This document shows, piece after piece, positions 16,471 through 24,657 of a DNA stretch of 64,000 nt. Source of the stretch: Rhodobacteraceae bacterium NBU2976 (lineage in GTDB: Bacteria; Pseudomonadota; Alphaproteobacteria; Rhodobacterales; Rhodobacteraceae); contig JALPRQ010000001.1 of assembly GCA_023630215.1 (NCBI GenBank), positions 1,922,001 to 1,986,000 of the forward strand. The letters are read 5' to 3'. Each line of letters opens with the position of its first letter. The stretch's first letter is position 1. The notes below the pieces were generated by a model that searched no databases, was not told where the DNA came from, and was given only the letters and a program-made list of their open reading frames with translations. The position numbers were made by a program, and so were the translations under genes.

Positions 16471-18095
16471 ACAGGCTTGGCCCCGTCATGGATCAGCTTC
16501 CATGTGATCGCATCTACCAGCGCTTGGAAGGACGCATCCACAATATTCGCCGACACACCGACGGTCGACCATCGGTGGCCGTCATCATCCTCGCTATCAA
16601 TGATGACACGGGTCACGGCCTCGGTCCCACCATTGGTGATGCGCACACGGAAATCGACCAGACGCATGTCGTCGATATAACCTTGATACGGGCCGAGATC
16701 CTTGCCCAACGCACGGGACAGCGCGTTCACCGGCCCCTGATCGGCGTCATCATCTGGCGAGTGGCTTTCGGAGACGGACATAACGCGCTCACCCGCGATG
16801 ACGGCAACGACGACGGCTTCCGATACGGTTATCATCTTTTTCAGCGCGTTTTGGCGGCGCTCAACGGTGACGCGATAGCGCTCGATATCGAAGAATTTCG
16901 GCTTTTGTCCCAGTATGTCCCGCGCCAGCAGTTCGAACGAGGCCTGCGCACTGTCATAGGCATAGCCCTGATCCTCGCGGCTTTTGACGGCGTCTAGAAT
17001 CGCCTGCAACGCCGGATCACCCTTTTCAACGCGCAGGCCAGCATCCGCCAGACGTTCACGCAGGTTCGACTGCCCGGCCTGATTGGACATGGGCACCTTG
17101 CGCTCGTTCCCCACAGTTTCGGGTGGGATATGCTCATAGGTCGTTGGGTTTTTCAGGATCGCGCTGGCATGGAGACCCGATTTGTGCACAAACGCCGACG
17201 CGCCAACATAGGCCGCGTGCGAATTGGGGACGCGGTTCAGGATTTCATCCACCATGCGTGACACGCGGGTAAGCGTTTTCAGGCTGTCCTTTGTCACGCT
17301 CAGTTCAAACTGGCTGGCATAGGGTTCCTTCAGCAGCAGTGTCGGGATCAGCGTGATCAGGTTGGCATTGCCGCAGCGCTCGCCCAGCCCGTTGAGCGTA
17401 CCCTGCACCTGTCGCGCCCCGGCCTCGATCGCGGCCAGCGAGTTGGCGACAGCCTGTTCGGTGTCATTATGCGTATGGATGGCGATATGATCGCCGGGGA
17501 TGCCAGCGTTGATCGCGGCCGCCACGCCGGCACGGATGTCATGCGGCATCGCGCCGCCGTTGGTGTCACACAGCACGACCCAGCGCGCGCCGTTGTCATA
17601 GGCGGCCTTGATGCAGGACAAGGCATAATCCGGGTTCGCTTTGAACCCGTCAAAGAAATGCTCCGCGTCGAACAGCGGTTCCTGTTTGCGATCAGCGATC
17701 AGCTTGATCGAAGCCGCGATGTTCTCGACATTTTCGTCAAGACTGGTTTGCAGCGCCTCTGTCACATGAAAATCATGCGTTTTGCCCACAAGGCAGACGG
17801 CAGGTGTGCCCGCGTTTACAACGGCGGACAGCACGTCGTCATTTTCCGCCGAGCGGCCCGAGCGTTTGGTCATGCCGAACGCGGTGAAGATCGCGTTTTT
17901 CAGTTTGGGTGGCGTGCCGAAGAACTCGCTGTCCGTCGGGTTCGCCCCGGGCCAACCACCCTCGACATAGTCGACGCCAAGTTCATCAAGCGCAGCCGCA
18001 ATCCGCCGCTTGTCATCCGCCGAGAAATCCACCCCATGCGTCTGCTGCCCATCGCGGAGCGTGGTGTCGAACAAGTAAAGGCGTTCTTTAGTCAT
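16467..18095 (-). CDS. cimA: Citramalate synthase
   Basis: A 542-residue LeuA/CimA-type enzyme. The N-terminal TIM barrel starts LYLFDTTLRDGQQTHGVDFS (metal-binding DTTLRDG), with VEGGWPGANPTDSEFF, then IHTHNDTEQAVANSLAA (metal histidines) and LNGLGERCGNANL. The C-terminal LeuA-type regulatory domain (about residues 400-520) includes the MRLVDFRVRITNGGTEAVTR segment. It condenses pyruvate and acetyl-CoA to citramalate for isoleucine synthesis, consistent with ilvC in the same window. The WPGANPTD motif separates it from homocitrate and isopropylmalate synthases. It overlaps the downstream gene by four bases. Confidence 0.93.
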   Translation of the reverse strand: MTKERLYLFDTTLRDGQQTHGVDFSADDKRRIAAALDELGVDYVEGGWPGANPTDSEFFGTPPKLKNAIFTAFGMTKRSGRSAENDDVLSAVVNAGTPAVCLVGKTHDFHVTEALQTSLDENVENIAASIKLIADRKQEPLFDAEHFFDGFKANPDYALSCIKAAYDNGARWVVLCDTNGGAMPHDIRAGVAAAINAGIPGDHIAIHTHNDTEQAVANSLAAIEAGARQVQGTLNGLGERCGNANLITLIPTLLLKEPYASQFELSVTKDSLKTLTRVSRMVDEILNRVPNSHAAYVGASAFVHKSGLHASAILKNPTTYEHIPPETVGNERKVPMSNQAGQSNLRERLADAGLRVEKGDPALQAILDAVKSREDQGYAYDSAQASFELLARDILGQKPKFFDIERYRVTVERRQNALKKMITVSEAVVVAVIAGERVMSVSESHSPDDDADQGPVNALSRALGKDLGPYQGYIDDMRLVDFRVRITNGGTEAVTRVIIDSEDDDGHRWSTVGVSANIVDASFQALVDAITWKLIHDGAKPV

Positions 18096-18107
18096 GTGTA
18101 TGCTCCA

Positions 18108-18166
18108 CGTCCCGGCCCTTGAGCCGAGACCTCGCGTCCAAGAGGTCCCGGCTCAAGCCCGGGACG
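18108..18166. repeat. Long palindromic repeat between cimA and cysS
   Basis: The arms CGTCCCGGCCCTTGAGCC (from 18108) and GGCTCAAGCCCGGGACG (to 18166) belong to a nearly perfect 25-base inverted repeat around the loop GCGTCCAA. The sequence type (GGGACG...CGTCCC with CTTGAGCC) resembles dispersed palindromes common in alphaproteobacterial intergenic regions. It is 12 bases upstream of the cimA ATG and overlaps no gene. Confidence 0.75.
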
Positions 18167-18208
18167 GGGTCATTTGATTGGTTACGGTTTCGCGAACCCC
18201 ACAAGGCC

Positions 18209-18284
18209 CGCCCGGCGGCACCGCCGGGCAGCGCCCGATCCGCCCCCACGGGCGGGCGCTTCTCGCCCCCCCTCGGATCGGGCG
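18209..18284. repeat. Compound GC-rich palindromic element next to cysS
   Basis: Two stacked palindromes: CCCGGCGG-CA-CCGCCGGG (18211-18228), then CGCCCGATCCG / CGGATCGGGCG (18232-18242 and 18274-18284) with an inner CGCCC / GGGCG type helix. This architecture looks like a dispersed repeat of Rhodobacteraceae genomes rather than a terminator, since no T-run follows. It ends 27 bases from the cysS stop, beside the low-GC 3' half of that gene. Confidence 0.75.
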
Positions 18285-18311
18285 ATGCCCTCAGTTCTGT
18301 GTTGGGATGGG

Positions 18312-19763
18312 TCATTTCAGGTCCTCAATTCTTTTAGGATCAAAACCAGCAGTAGGTATTAATTCTACTGCATCTTTAGAAATCTGAACATTTACACCTG
18401 CTTCGACCAAAGCGTTCTTAAGGAAATCCACTCGAGAAAAATCACGTGAAGACCGTGCTATTTGGTATTCCGAGTTGAGTATCTCAGACAACTTCTGGAG
18501 CCCTTCGCTTGCAGCCTTATCGAATTGTTCGAATTTAAGAAAGTCGAGCCCAAGGAGATGCCCAATCGACCAGATTTTACGATGCGCATCGTCGATCTCG
18601 TCATCCGACAACTCGACCCTGTTCAGGCCTTCAAGTTGCGTTGAAATATCCTGTAAGATCGTAATCGCAAGTGATGTGTTCAGATCATCTGACAGTGCAT
18701 CCAAAACCTCTTTCGGGAGGTAAGTACGAGAGAATTCGCCCGGTGATGCGAGATACTCTTTTGTTATCCAAGATCGAGAAACCAACTCAGAAGATATAAT
18801 TGCCAGTTTTCGATATGCCGAGTCCGCCTTTCCGGAAGAATAGTTCATCGGCTTTGAATAATGCGTCTGCAGGAACACAAACCGGATCACCTCGCCCGGA
18901 ACGCCTTGATCCAGCAAGTCGCGCACGGTGAAGAAATTGCCCAAAGACTTGGACATTTTCTTCCCCTCGACTTGCAACATCTCGTTATGGACCCAGTAGC
19001 GGGCAAAGCCGCCCTCGGGGTGGGCGCAGGCGGATTGGGCGATCTCATTCTCATGATGCGGGAATTGCAAATCAATCCCACCGCCGTGGATGTCAAAACT
19101 TTCGCCCAGCAGCTCATACGCCATGGCCGAGCATTCGATATGCCAGCCGGGACGCCCCCGGCCCCACGGGCTATCCCAGCCCGGGATGTCGTCGGTGGAG
19201 GGCTTCCACAGCACAAAATCCATCGGGTCTTCCTTGAATGGCGCAACCTCGACGCGGGCACCCGCGATCATGTCATCAACCGAACGGCCCGACAGCGCGC
19301 CGTAGTCCTGATAGGACCGCACGCGGAACAGGACGTGCCCCTCGGCCTCGTAAGCGTGACCCTTTGCGATCAGGTCGGAGATCATCGTGATCATCGGTTC
19401 GATATAGGCCGTGGCCCGCGGCATATGCGTGGGCTCTAACGCCCCCAACGCGCCCATATCGTCCAGATACCATTGCGACGTTTCGGCCGTGATCTCGCCA
19501 ATCGAGCGCCCACTCTCCGCCGCCCGCGCGTTGATCTTGTCATCCACGTCGGTAAAGTTCCGAACATAGGTCACGTGATCCGCGCCATAGACATGCCGTA
19601 GCAGTCGGAACAAAACGTCGAACACCACAACGGGCCGGGCATTCCCCAGATGTGCGCGATCATAAACCGTCGGCCCACAGACATACATGCGCACGTTCTT
19701 GGGATCGAGGGGTTCAAACGCCTCGACCTGACGGGTTTTTGTGTTTCTCAACCGGATGCTCAT
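18312..19763 (-). CDS. cysS: Cysteinyl-tRNA synthetase with a composition break
   Basis: A 483-residue class I synthetase. It has the zinc ligands C in [10 protein letters not shown] and WHIECSAM with PHHENE, the HIGH-type motif AHLGNARP and the KMSKS loop ([12 protein letters not shown]). The C-terminal part (about residue 300 on) holds the anticodon-recognition helices. ATG 19763 ([16 protein letters not shown]) is chosen because the family starts there. The 5' two thirds is GC-rich like its neighbours, while the 3' part, 18312 to about 18850, drops to near 40% GC (22, 26 and 28 GC per 60 bases in three samples against 37 in one at 18961). The frame stays intact, so the enzyme should be whole. 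Recombination is inferred. Confidence 0.95.
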   Translation of the reverse strand: MSIRLRNTKTRQVEAFEPLDPKNVRMYVCGPTVYDRAHLGNARPVVVFDVLFRLLRHVYGADHVTYVRNFTDVDDKINARAAESGRSIGEITAETSQWYLDDMGALGALEPTHMPRATAYIEPMITMISDLIAKGHAYEAEGHVLFRVRSYQDYGALSGRSVDDMIAGARVEVAPFKEDPMDFVLWKPSTDDIPGWDSPWGRGRPGWHIECSAMAYELLGESFDIHGGGIDLQFPHHENEIAQSACAHPEGGFARYWVHNEMLQVEGKKMSKSLGNFFTVRDLLDQGVPGEVIRFVFLQTHYSKPMNYSSGKADSAYRKLAIISSELVSRSWITKEYLASPGEFSRTYLPKEVLDALSDDLNTSLAITILQDISTQLEGLNRVELSDDEIDDAHRKIWSIGHLLGLDFLKFEQFDKAASEGLQKLSEILNSEYQIARSSRDFSRVDFLKNALVEAGVNVQISKDAVELIPTAGFDPKRIEDLK

Positions 19764-19929
19764 AGCCCAATTTCCCATACGCAGTGCGCCTGCGGCGGGC
19801 CTAGCATTTTGATCTTTTAAAGGAAATACAAGAACGCGCCGCGGACGATATGTCAGCAGATAATGCAAATCTCACAAATGCAGATCGACGTTCTCATGTG
19901 GGTGCTTATGTCAGTCCAAAGATTGAAAA

Positions 19930-20523
19930 TCAAGCATTTTGACGTTTGAAAAGCCGCCCGATCTTCTTGGTGCGAGGTAACCACCAGACAATCAAACCGG
20001 AAATGGCAAAGATCATCAATGCAAACGCAATGACGTCGGCAATGAAGGTCCCGAAAGTGCTGGTCAACCAGCCCCGCGTGTGCAACGTCTTGAACGCGGA
20101 CCCCCAATAGACCTTGTTGTGCAACAATGTCCCGTCCGGGGCAAAAGTTTTGCGCGTGAACCCTTCTTTGACGAAATAATGTCCTGTGGGTTGGCTTAGG
20201 ATGACTTGCCCGTCACCCACTGTGATCAAGATGGCCTGCCGGCCGTGATAGCTATCAAAGTCGATCCGATCCAGTCGCTGGTCCGGCCAAAGCTGTTGGG
20301 CCAGCGCGCGCGCCATGGCTTCGTCAGCGCCAATATCCGGCCAATCGGCAAACTGGCTTTCGTCGTAAGATGGCCCCTCGAACCAGGATAGGACCATGCG
20401 CGAATGGTTCAGATAGAAACCGGTAAAGCCGATGATCAAAATCCAGGGGAAGATAATAATCCCCATCCAGCCATGAATGGTGCGCAATGACTTCAATAGT
20501 CTGGCTTTGGTTGCCTGCTTCAT
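19930..20523 (-). CDS. PepSY-associated transmembrane protein
   Basis: A 197-residue inner-membrane protein with an N-terminal helix (GWMGIIIFPWILIIGFTGFYL, split here as HGWMGIIIFPW and ILIIGFTGFY), a periplasmic PepSY-like domain (about residues 45-140) and a C-terminal helix (IADVIAFALMIFAISGLIVW) followed by a basic tail. The histidine in RTIHGWMG and the one in LHTRGW near the second helix could bind heme, as in PepSY-TM ferric reductase-like proteins. Such proteins often serve iron-siderophore reduction. No iron gene is adjacent, so the role stays open. Confidence 0.82.
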   Translation of the reverse strand: MKQATKARLLKSLRTIHGWMGIIIFPWILIIGFTGFYLNHSRMVLSWFEGPSYDESQFADWPDIGADEAMARALAQQLWPDQRLDRIDFDSYHGRQAILITVGDGQVILSQPTGHYFVKEGFTRKTFAPDGTLLHNKVYWGSAFKTLHTRGWLTSTFGTFIADVIAFALMIFAISGLIVWWLPRTKKIGRLFKRQNA

Positions 20524-20611
20524 AAGCGAACCCTTTTATTTCACGTAACGCGAATCGTTATTTAACAGAATATTCCTGTCAAATTCCTGACAAAAAAAGC
20601 CCTACGCATGC

Positions 20612-20640
20612 TTGACGAAAGCAAGTGCTTTGCGTAGATG
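20612..20640 (+). promoter_or_regulatory. tRNA-Gln promoter
   Basis: TTGACG (20612-20617), an exact 17-base spacer and TAGATG (20635-20640), 13 bases before the tRNA. This is a good stable-RNA promoter. It is embedded in a dyad, CTACGCA (20602-20608) with TGCGTAG (20631-20637). On the minus strand the dyad ends in seven T and could also terminate transcription. Confidence 0.7.
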
Positions 20641-20653
20641 GTGGCCTCTCGAT

Positions 20654-20727
20654 TGGGGAATAGGTTAACGGTAGACCCGCAGACTCTGACTCTGTTAGTC
20701 CTGGTTCGAATCCAGGTTCCCCAGCCA
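20654..20727 (+). tRNA. tRNA-Gln (anticodon CTG)
   Basis: A 74-base tRNA with encoded CCA. The acceptor stem is TGGGGAA / TTCCCCA (U1-A72, typical for glutamine) with discriminator G; the anticodon loop CTCTGAC gives CTG (reads CAG). The T-arm is CCTGGTTCGAATCCAGG. A surface glycan gene block follows directly downstream. Confidence 0.97.
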
Positions 20728-20797
20728 GATCCCACACATTTTGCTCGCACCTTTGGCTTGGGTTGGGTATTCAACCCCAAGACAACGGGAGTTTGGT

Positions 20798-21502
20798 ATG
20801 ACCACAGAACCAACCAAAGGCGTTATTCTGATTTCATCGGGCGAGCGGCACGCTTGGGCCGCCTATTACTGCGCCCGTTCAATACGCCGCAGCAACCCCG
20901 ATTTGCCAATCACCTTATTCACTGACCACAAGATGCCCGAGGATGGCACGTTTACCGAGCAGGTCGCCATCGACGACGGGCACCGCCGTTCAAAAATCGA
21001 CAAGATGCCGCTTAGCCCCTACGACTATTCGCTCTATCTGGACTCCGACATCCGCGTCATCCGTCCACTGGATGATATGTTCAGAATTCTCGAAAAATTC
21101 GACCTCGCAATAGCGCATGCCCATGCTCGAAACCGGGAAGCAACGACGGTGACGTGGCGGGAAGACATTCCCAAAGCATTTCCACAATTGAATGGTGGGG
21201 TGATCTTGTATCGAACAAACCCCGCCGTCACTAAAATGATTGCCGACTGGCAGCACGGTTATCAAACAGCGGGATTTAAAAAGGACCAGGTATCCCTCCG
21301 CGAGCTGCTCTGGATGACGGAAAAAATACGCTGGACAGTACTACCTCCCGAATTCAACATACGATATCGAAAATACCTTCGTGTATGGCATGGTGAGGAA
21401 GCTGATCCCGCAATCCTCCATTTTGGTAAATACGGCAAACGCTACACGCTTTTATGGAACAGTTGGATGCGCAAGCGCGGCTGGTTTCGGTTCCTTATCT
21501 GA
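20798..21502 (+). CDS. Nucleotide-sugar glycosyltransferase-like protein (GT-A fold)
   Basis: A 234-residue cytosolic protein. It begins with a Rossmann-type strand (GVILISSGERHAWAAYYCARS) written here in pieces GVILISSGERHAW and AYYCARSIRR, and has the metal-binding motif YLDSDIRVIRPLDDMF (about residues 75-90), followed by LNGGVILYRTN, a pattern of GT8-like and related sugar transferases. I chose ATG 20798 (MTTEPTKG) because the strand starts directly after it; an earlier start at 20741 would begin inside the tRNA trailer. The 3' end overlaps the convergent GT2 gene by eight bases. The sugar and acceptor are unknown. Confidence 0.8.
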   Translation: MTTEPTKGVILISSGERHAWAAYYCARSIRRSNPDLPITLFTDHKMPEDGTFTEQVAIDDGHRRSKIDKMPLSPYDYSLYLDSDIRVIRPLDDMFRILEKFDLAIAHAHARNREATTVTWREDIPKAFPQLNGGVILYRTNPAVTKMIADWQHGYQTAGFKKDQVSLRELLWMTEKIRWTVLPPEFNIRYRKYLRVWHGEEADPAILHFGKYGKRYTLLWNSWMRKRGWFRFLI

Positions 21503-22436
21503 ACCACGCGTACAGCTTTACCTTCAGACGATCCTTTGTTGAAAGTGCCGAAAGAAGTGAGCGTATTTGCGTCCCCGACAGCCCCTGCGCGGTGCTGATA
21601 AATCGCATGACATGACGTGAAAAAGCGTGGGCATATTCTGTTTGAGCCATCAAGGGTTGAAGCGCGCAAAGCTGGGATAAAACCGTCTCCTCGGTGATGT
21701 CATTCATGTCGACCTGTGGCGCATTCACCTGTTGTCCCAAATGGCTGGCGATGGCCGCAACACTATACAAAGTCTGCCGGGACCGGTTTGCGGAATCCGA
21801 CGTGCGCGTATTGTGTTTGCGGTATTGCAGTAAAACATCTGGCAGATTGGCAATATCGCCGACACTCAGCAACCGAAGCCAAAGATCATAATCCTGCGAG
21901 GTCAGAAAATTCTCGCGGTAACCGCTGATCTGGCGCAAGGCGCTCCGGCGGATCATCGCGCTTGGGTGGCAGACGCAATTGCGCATAAGTAGCCTGTCGC
22001 GGATATCGGCCGGGTTTGAGGGATATTTTCGAATTCGTAACGGATTGTCGTCAGCATCAATCGTTTGCACCGCTGTCCCCAAGGCCACACATTCCGGATG
22101 CGCGGTCATCCAGTCACGCTGTATGGCGAAGCGTTCAGGTAAAGAAATGTCATCGGCATCCATACGTGCAATCAGGTCTGCGTTTGTCTTTTCCAACGCC
22201 AGATTAAGCGCAGCGGCCAATCCACGCCCCTCCCCCTGAAGCAATGTAATACGGGGGTCTTGTGCAGCATATCGCGCTAAAACCTCAGCGGTTTCGTCCG
22301 TCGATTTGTCATCCATGATCAGAAACTGAAAATCCCGGAAAGTCTGTGTCAGAATACTGTCGATAGCCGGGGGCAGATACGCGCCACCATTGCGAACGCT
22401 CATCACGACACACAGATCGGGTTTTGCCGGCGACAC
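21495..22436 (-). CDS. Glycosyltransferase family 2
   Basis: A 313-residue GT2 enzyme: CVVMSVRNGGAYLPPAIDSI at the N-terminus, FLIMDDKSTDETAEVL (nucleotide-binding Asp), ADLIARMDADDISLPERF (DxD metal motif, about residue 95) and the C-terminal base motif SQDYDLWLRL (about 180-189). It should add one sugar to a surface glycan from a nucleotide sugar at the cytosolic face. The start is GTG 22436, two bases after the stop of the upstream sulfotransferase gene, so it is in the same operon. No transmembrane segment is present. Confidence 0.92.
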   Translation of the reverse strand: MSPAKPDLCVVMSVRNGGAYLPPAIDSILTQTFRDFQFLIMDDKSTDETAEVLARYAAQDPRITLLQGEGRGLAAALNLALEKTNADLIARMDADDISLPERFAIQRDWMTAHPECVALGTAVQTIDADDNPLRIRKYPSNPADIRDRLLMRNCVCHPSAMIRRSALRQISGYRENFLTSQDYDLWLRLLSVGDIANLPDVLLQYRKHNTRTSDSANRSRQTLYSVAAIASHLGQQVNAPQVDMNDITEETVLSQLCALQPLMAQTEYAHAFSRHVMRFISTAQGLSGTQIRSLLSALSTKDRLKVKLYAWFR

Positions 22437-22438
22437 GG

Positions 22439-23173
22439 TTAAATCTGTCCATCGCTGTAGAACAGGTCGTAATCTTCCTCATACATTTTCTGGATCAGTT
22501 TGCGTTCGTAATCGCCTACATATTCTGCAACCTTACTGGAAGCGCCGGTCTGTTCCACCTGTTTGCTGTCGATCTGTAATTTCTGGCCAAAAATCTCGCC
22601 AACAATCATTTCCAGATCAGCATTCAGATTTTCAAACTTGGCCAGACAACTATACCCCTTTCCCTTAAAGGGCAGGATTTGTGCCTGTGGTGACCAATGC
22701 GGATTTTTCATCAGCAGATCACGATCCAGCAATTCCAGAAACGATCGAAACGAGATCAACTCGTTATCCGTTCCGGGTTCGGTAAATTCAAATTTCCCCT
22801 GAAATGATGGATTGCGAGTTTTGTCCATCCAGGCAGACAGCACACGCGACGCAGGTTCACGGGTGAACGCAAAGCTGAAACTTTCATGAAATTGTTCCAA
22901 TCGCGGAAGGTCGCGCAGTTCGCGTTTGGATTTGCTGCCGGTAGGGTCATCTTCGAACTGCCGTTTTTCGGGCATATAGTTCAGCAATGTCTTGCAAATC
23001 GTCGAATTGGCAACTTTGGGGATGCGAACATAGGTAAAATTGTGTGGACGCGAATAGCATATCCGGCGCATCACATTGTTTTGCAGCCCGGGATAGATAT
23101 CCTTGATCAGCGGATGTCTGGACTTTCCCCCATATTGCCAAATGGCTTTGGCTTTCACAAAAATATAACGCAT
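22439..23173 (-). CDS. Sulfotransferase (family 2 type)
   Basis: A 244-residue sulfotransferase. The 5'-phosphosulfate loop is YVRIPKVANSTICKTL (about residues 48-63) and the 3'-phosphate motif is FAFTREPASRVLSAWMDKTR (about 100-119). These bind PAPS, the sulfate donor. Enzymes of this group sulfate carbohydrates. The gene is fourth in a tight minus-strand run with two glycosyltransferase-like genes and a second sulfotransferase, which points to sulfation of a cell-surface glycan. ATG start; the upstream gene ends three bases away. Lower GC than the core genes (24 of 60 in one sample at 22441). Confidence 0.88.
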   Translation of the reverse strand: MRYIFVKAKAIWQYGGKSRHPLIKDIYPGLQNNVMRRICYSRPHNFTYVRIPKVANSTICKTLLNYMPEKRQFEDDPTGSKSKRELRDLPRLEQFHESFSFAFTREPASRVLSAWMDKTRNPSFQGKFEFTEPGTDNELISFRSFLELLDRDLLMKNPHWSPQAQILPFKGKGYSCLAKFENLNADLEMIVGEIFGQKLQIDSKQVEQTGASSKVAEYVGDYERKLIQKMYEEDYDLFYSDGQI

Positions 23174-23176
23174 CCC

Positions 23177-23797
23177 CTACCCTTTTTCGTTTGCCAATTG
23201 CGGCGACGCCAGATCATAACCATAACGCTCAAAGTCCTGACGATAAAACTGCATGATCCTTGCCCGATCCTTGTCCGTGACGCGGACCTTGATGCGCTGA
23301 CCTTCGTTTTTCTTATCCAGACTTGCCTGCCCTCCAAAAAGGGCGTTCAGGCGGCTGGCAACCTTGTCCAATCCGTCTTCATAGCGAAACACCTCGCAGC
23401 CGGGGACTTCGAACGCTGTTTGTGGCCGCATATGGCCGTCATGGAAGCCGGGATCGCGCTTTGCGCGCCACAAGGCATACCGCAACCATAGCGAAAAGGA
23501 TGGCGTGAACTGGGATCTGCCGGGTCGGATTTTCACCCTGTAGCGATATTCGCTGACCATACGGTCGACAGGATGACGCACAACCATGAAAGTATAGTCA
23601 AAGAAATTTGCGGGAAACAGCCCTTCAATCGTGGCGGCATGCATATGCGTCGGGAAAAAGTCGCGCGAATGGGTGGGCACGCGTTTGTCCCCAGTCACGT
23701 CGCCAAAATTGCGCAAAAAGGCCGTAATCGCATTGCCGCCCGTCTTGGGTATATGCACGAACAGCACGGACATTCCGTTGACGCGAATGATCGGCAT
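23177..23797 (-). CDS. Sulfotransferase family protein
   Basis: A 206-residue protein with the PAPS loop VLFVHIPKTGGNAITAFL (about residues 11-28) and the 3'-phosphate motif MVVRHPVDRMVSEYRYRVK (about 71-89). The sequence VHIPKTGG is typical of carbohydrate sulfotransferases of the heparan/chondroitin 2-O type (family 2). ATG 23797 overlaps the last base triplet of the upstream gene (ATGA type), so translation is coupled. It and the 22439-23173 product differ enough to act on different positions or sugars. The acceptor is unknown. Confidence 0.88.
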   Translation of the reverse strand: MPIIRVNGMSVLFVHIPKTGGNAITAFLRNFGDVTGDKRVPTHSRDFFPTHMHAATIEGLFPANFFDYTFMVVRHPVDRMVSEYRYRVKIRPGRSQFTPSFSLWLRYALWRAKRDPGFHDGHMRPQTAFEVPGCEVFRYEDGLDKVASRLNALFGGQASLDKKNEGQRIKVRVTDKDRARIMQFYRQDFERYGYDLASPQLANEKG

Positions 23798-24630
23798 CAG
23801 AGCTCTTCTCCGATCCAAAGATCGCGCAGCCATGACGCTGGACGTGTATGGCGCAGCACCCCACCTTTATAGCCTTCGACCGCTTCCTCCATCTTGGGAG
23901 ACCCGTGAAAACACATGACCCGTGCGTTCTGTGGCAAACGGGGCTCCATCAGGTAATTGAGCGGCGGCACGCGCATCGCGTCACGTTTGAAGCTGGCAAT
24001 CCAATCATCTGGGAAATACGCAAACTCGCCATGTTCCTGCGCAATCATCGAGGTGTATTTCTGTTCGGAGACATTGGCCTTTTGCATCCAGTTCACCGGG
24101 TCTTTGACAAATTCCGTATAGAGGAATCCGTGACGCGACGGATCAAACCGAAAGACCGAACCATGCCCATCCGGACGCCCGCGTCGTTTCGCAAGCCAAT
24201 CGTGTCGCATGCAGATTTTGCCGGGCGAGACGGTAAAGAGATCACTTAGATCGCCCGTAATCACGACATCAAGATCGAAGCCCAAAATCGGACCGGACTG
24301 TGCGACAGCCCCGGGCTTAAACAGGCTGACCTTGCGCAGCGCACCCTTTCGCGCACTGGTCTTAAGGGTTTCGGTGACCGCTTCATCAAACGGCTCAACC
24401 GGGATCGGAATGGCGCGAATATCCGGGTGCAGACCCGATGGATCATCGGTCATGCAGGTAAATGCGATATCCCCGTCCAAATGACGGCGCACGCCATCAA
24501 ATAGCCGATTGACATATTCGGGGGAATATTTGTTTCCCCACTTGATACAGGCTATCTGGTACAAAGAACCTCGAAAGTGCTTGTTTTCGGTTTTGGATAC
24601 TGACGACTGCTCATGCGCCCTCCGCGTCAA
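23797..24630 (-). CDS. Glycosyltransferase-like protein
   Basis: A protein of up to 277 residues. It carries a GT-A type pattern: YQIACIKWGNKYSPEYVNRL at the beginning, GPILGFDLDVVITGDLSDLF (DxD metal motif, about residue 115-133) and PPLNYLMEPRLPQNARVMCF, then FHGSPKM near the end. This resembles bacterial proteins annotated as glycosyltransferase or capsular sugar transferases. The only in-frame start at the far 5' end is a TTG at 24630 without a ribosome site; a TTG near residue 22, after CGAGGTTC, is an alternative, so the first residues are uncertain. First gene of the sulfotransferase/glycosyltransferase operon. Confidence 0.75.
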   Translation of the reverse strand: MTRRAHEQSSVSKTENKHFRGSLYQIACIKWGNKYSPEYVNRLFDGVRRHLDGDIAFTCMTDDPSGLHPDIRAIPIPVEPFDEAVTETLKTSARKGALRKVSLFKPGAVAQSGPILGFDLDVVITGDLSDLFTVSPGKICMRHDWLAKRRGRPDGHGSVFRFDPSRHGFLYTEFVKDPVNWMQKANVSEQKYTSMIAQEHGEFAYFPDDWIASFKRDAMRVPPLNYLMEPRLPQNARVMCFHGSPKMEEAVEGYKGGVLRHTRPASWLRDLWIGEEL

Positions 24631-24657
24631 CGAATTGCATGAAACCTATAAAAAAGT

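Noticed and set aside
18088-18387. Small frames across the palindromic repeats
   Set aside because: They arise from the inverted repeats in several frames on both strands and have no ribosome sites.
20654-24630. Integrative element at tRNA-Gln
   Set aside because: No integrase, transposase or repeated tRNA 3' end seen in the window; only composition and gene content hint at an island.
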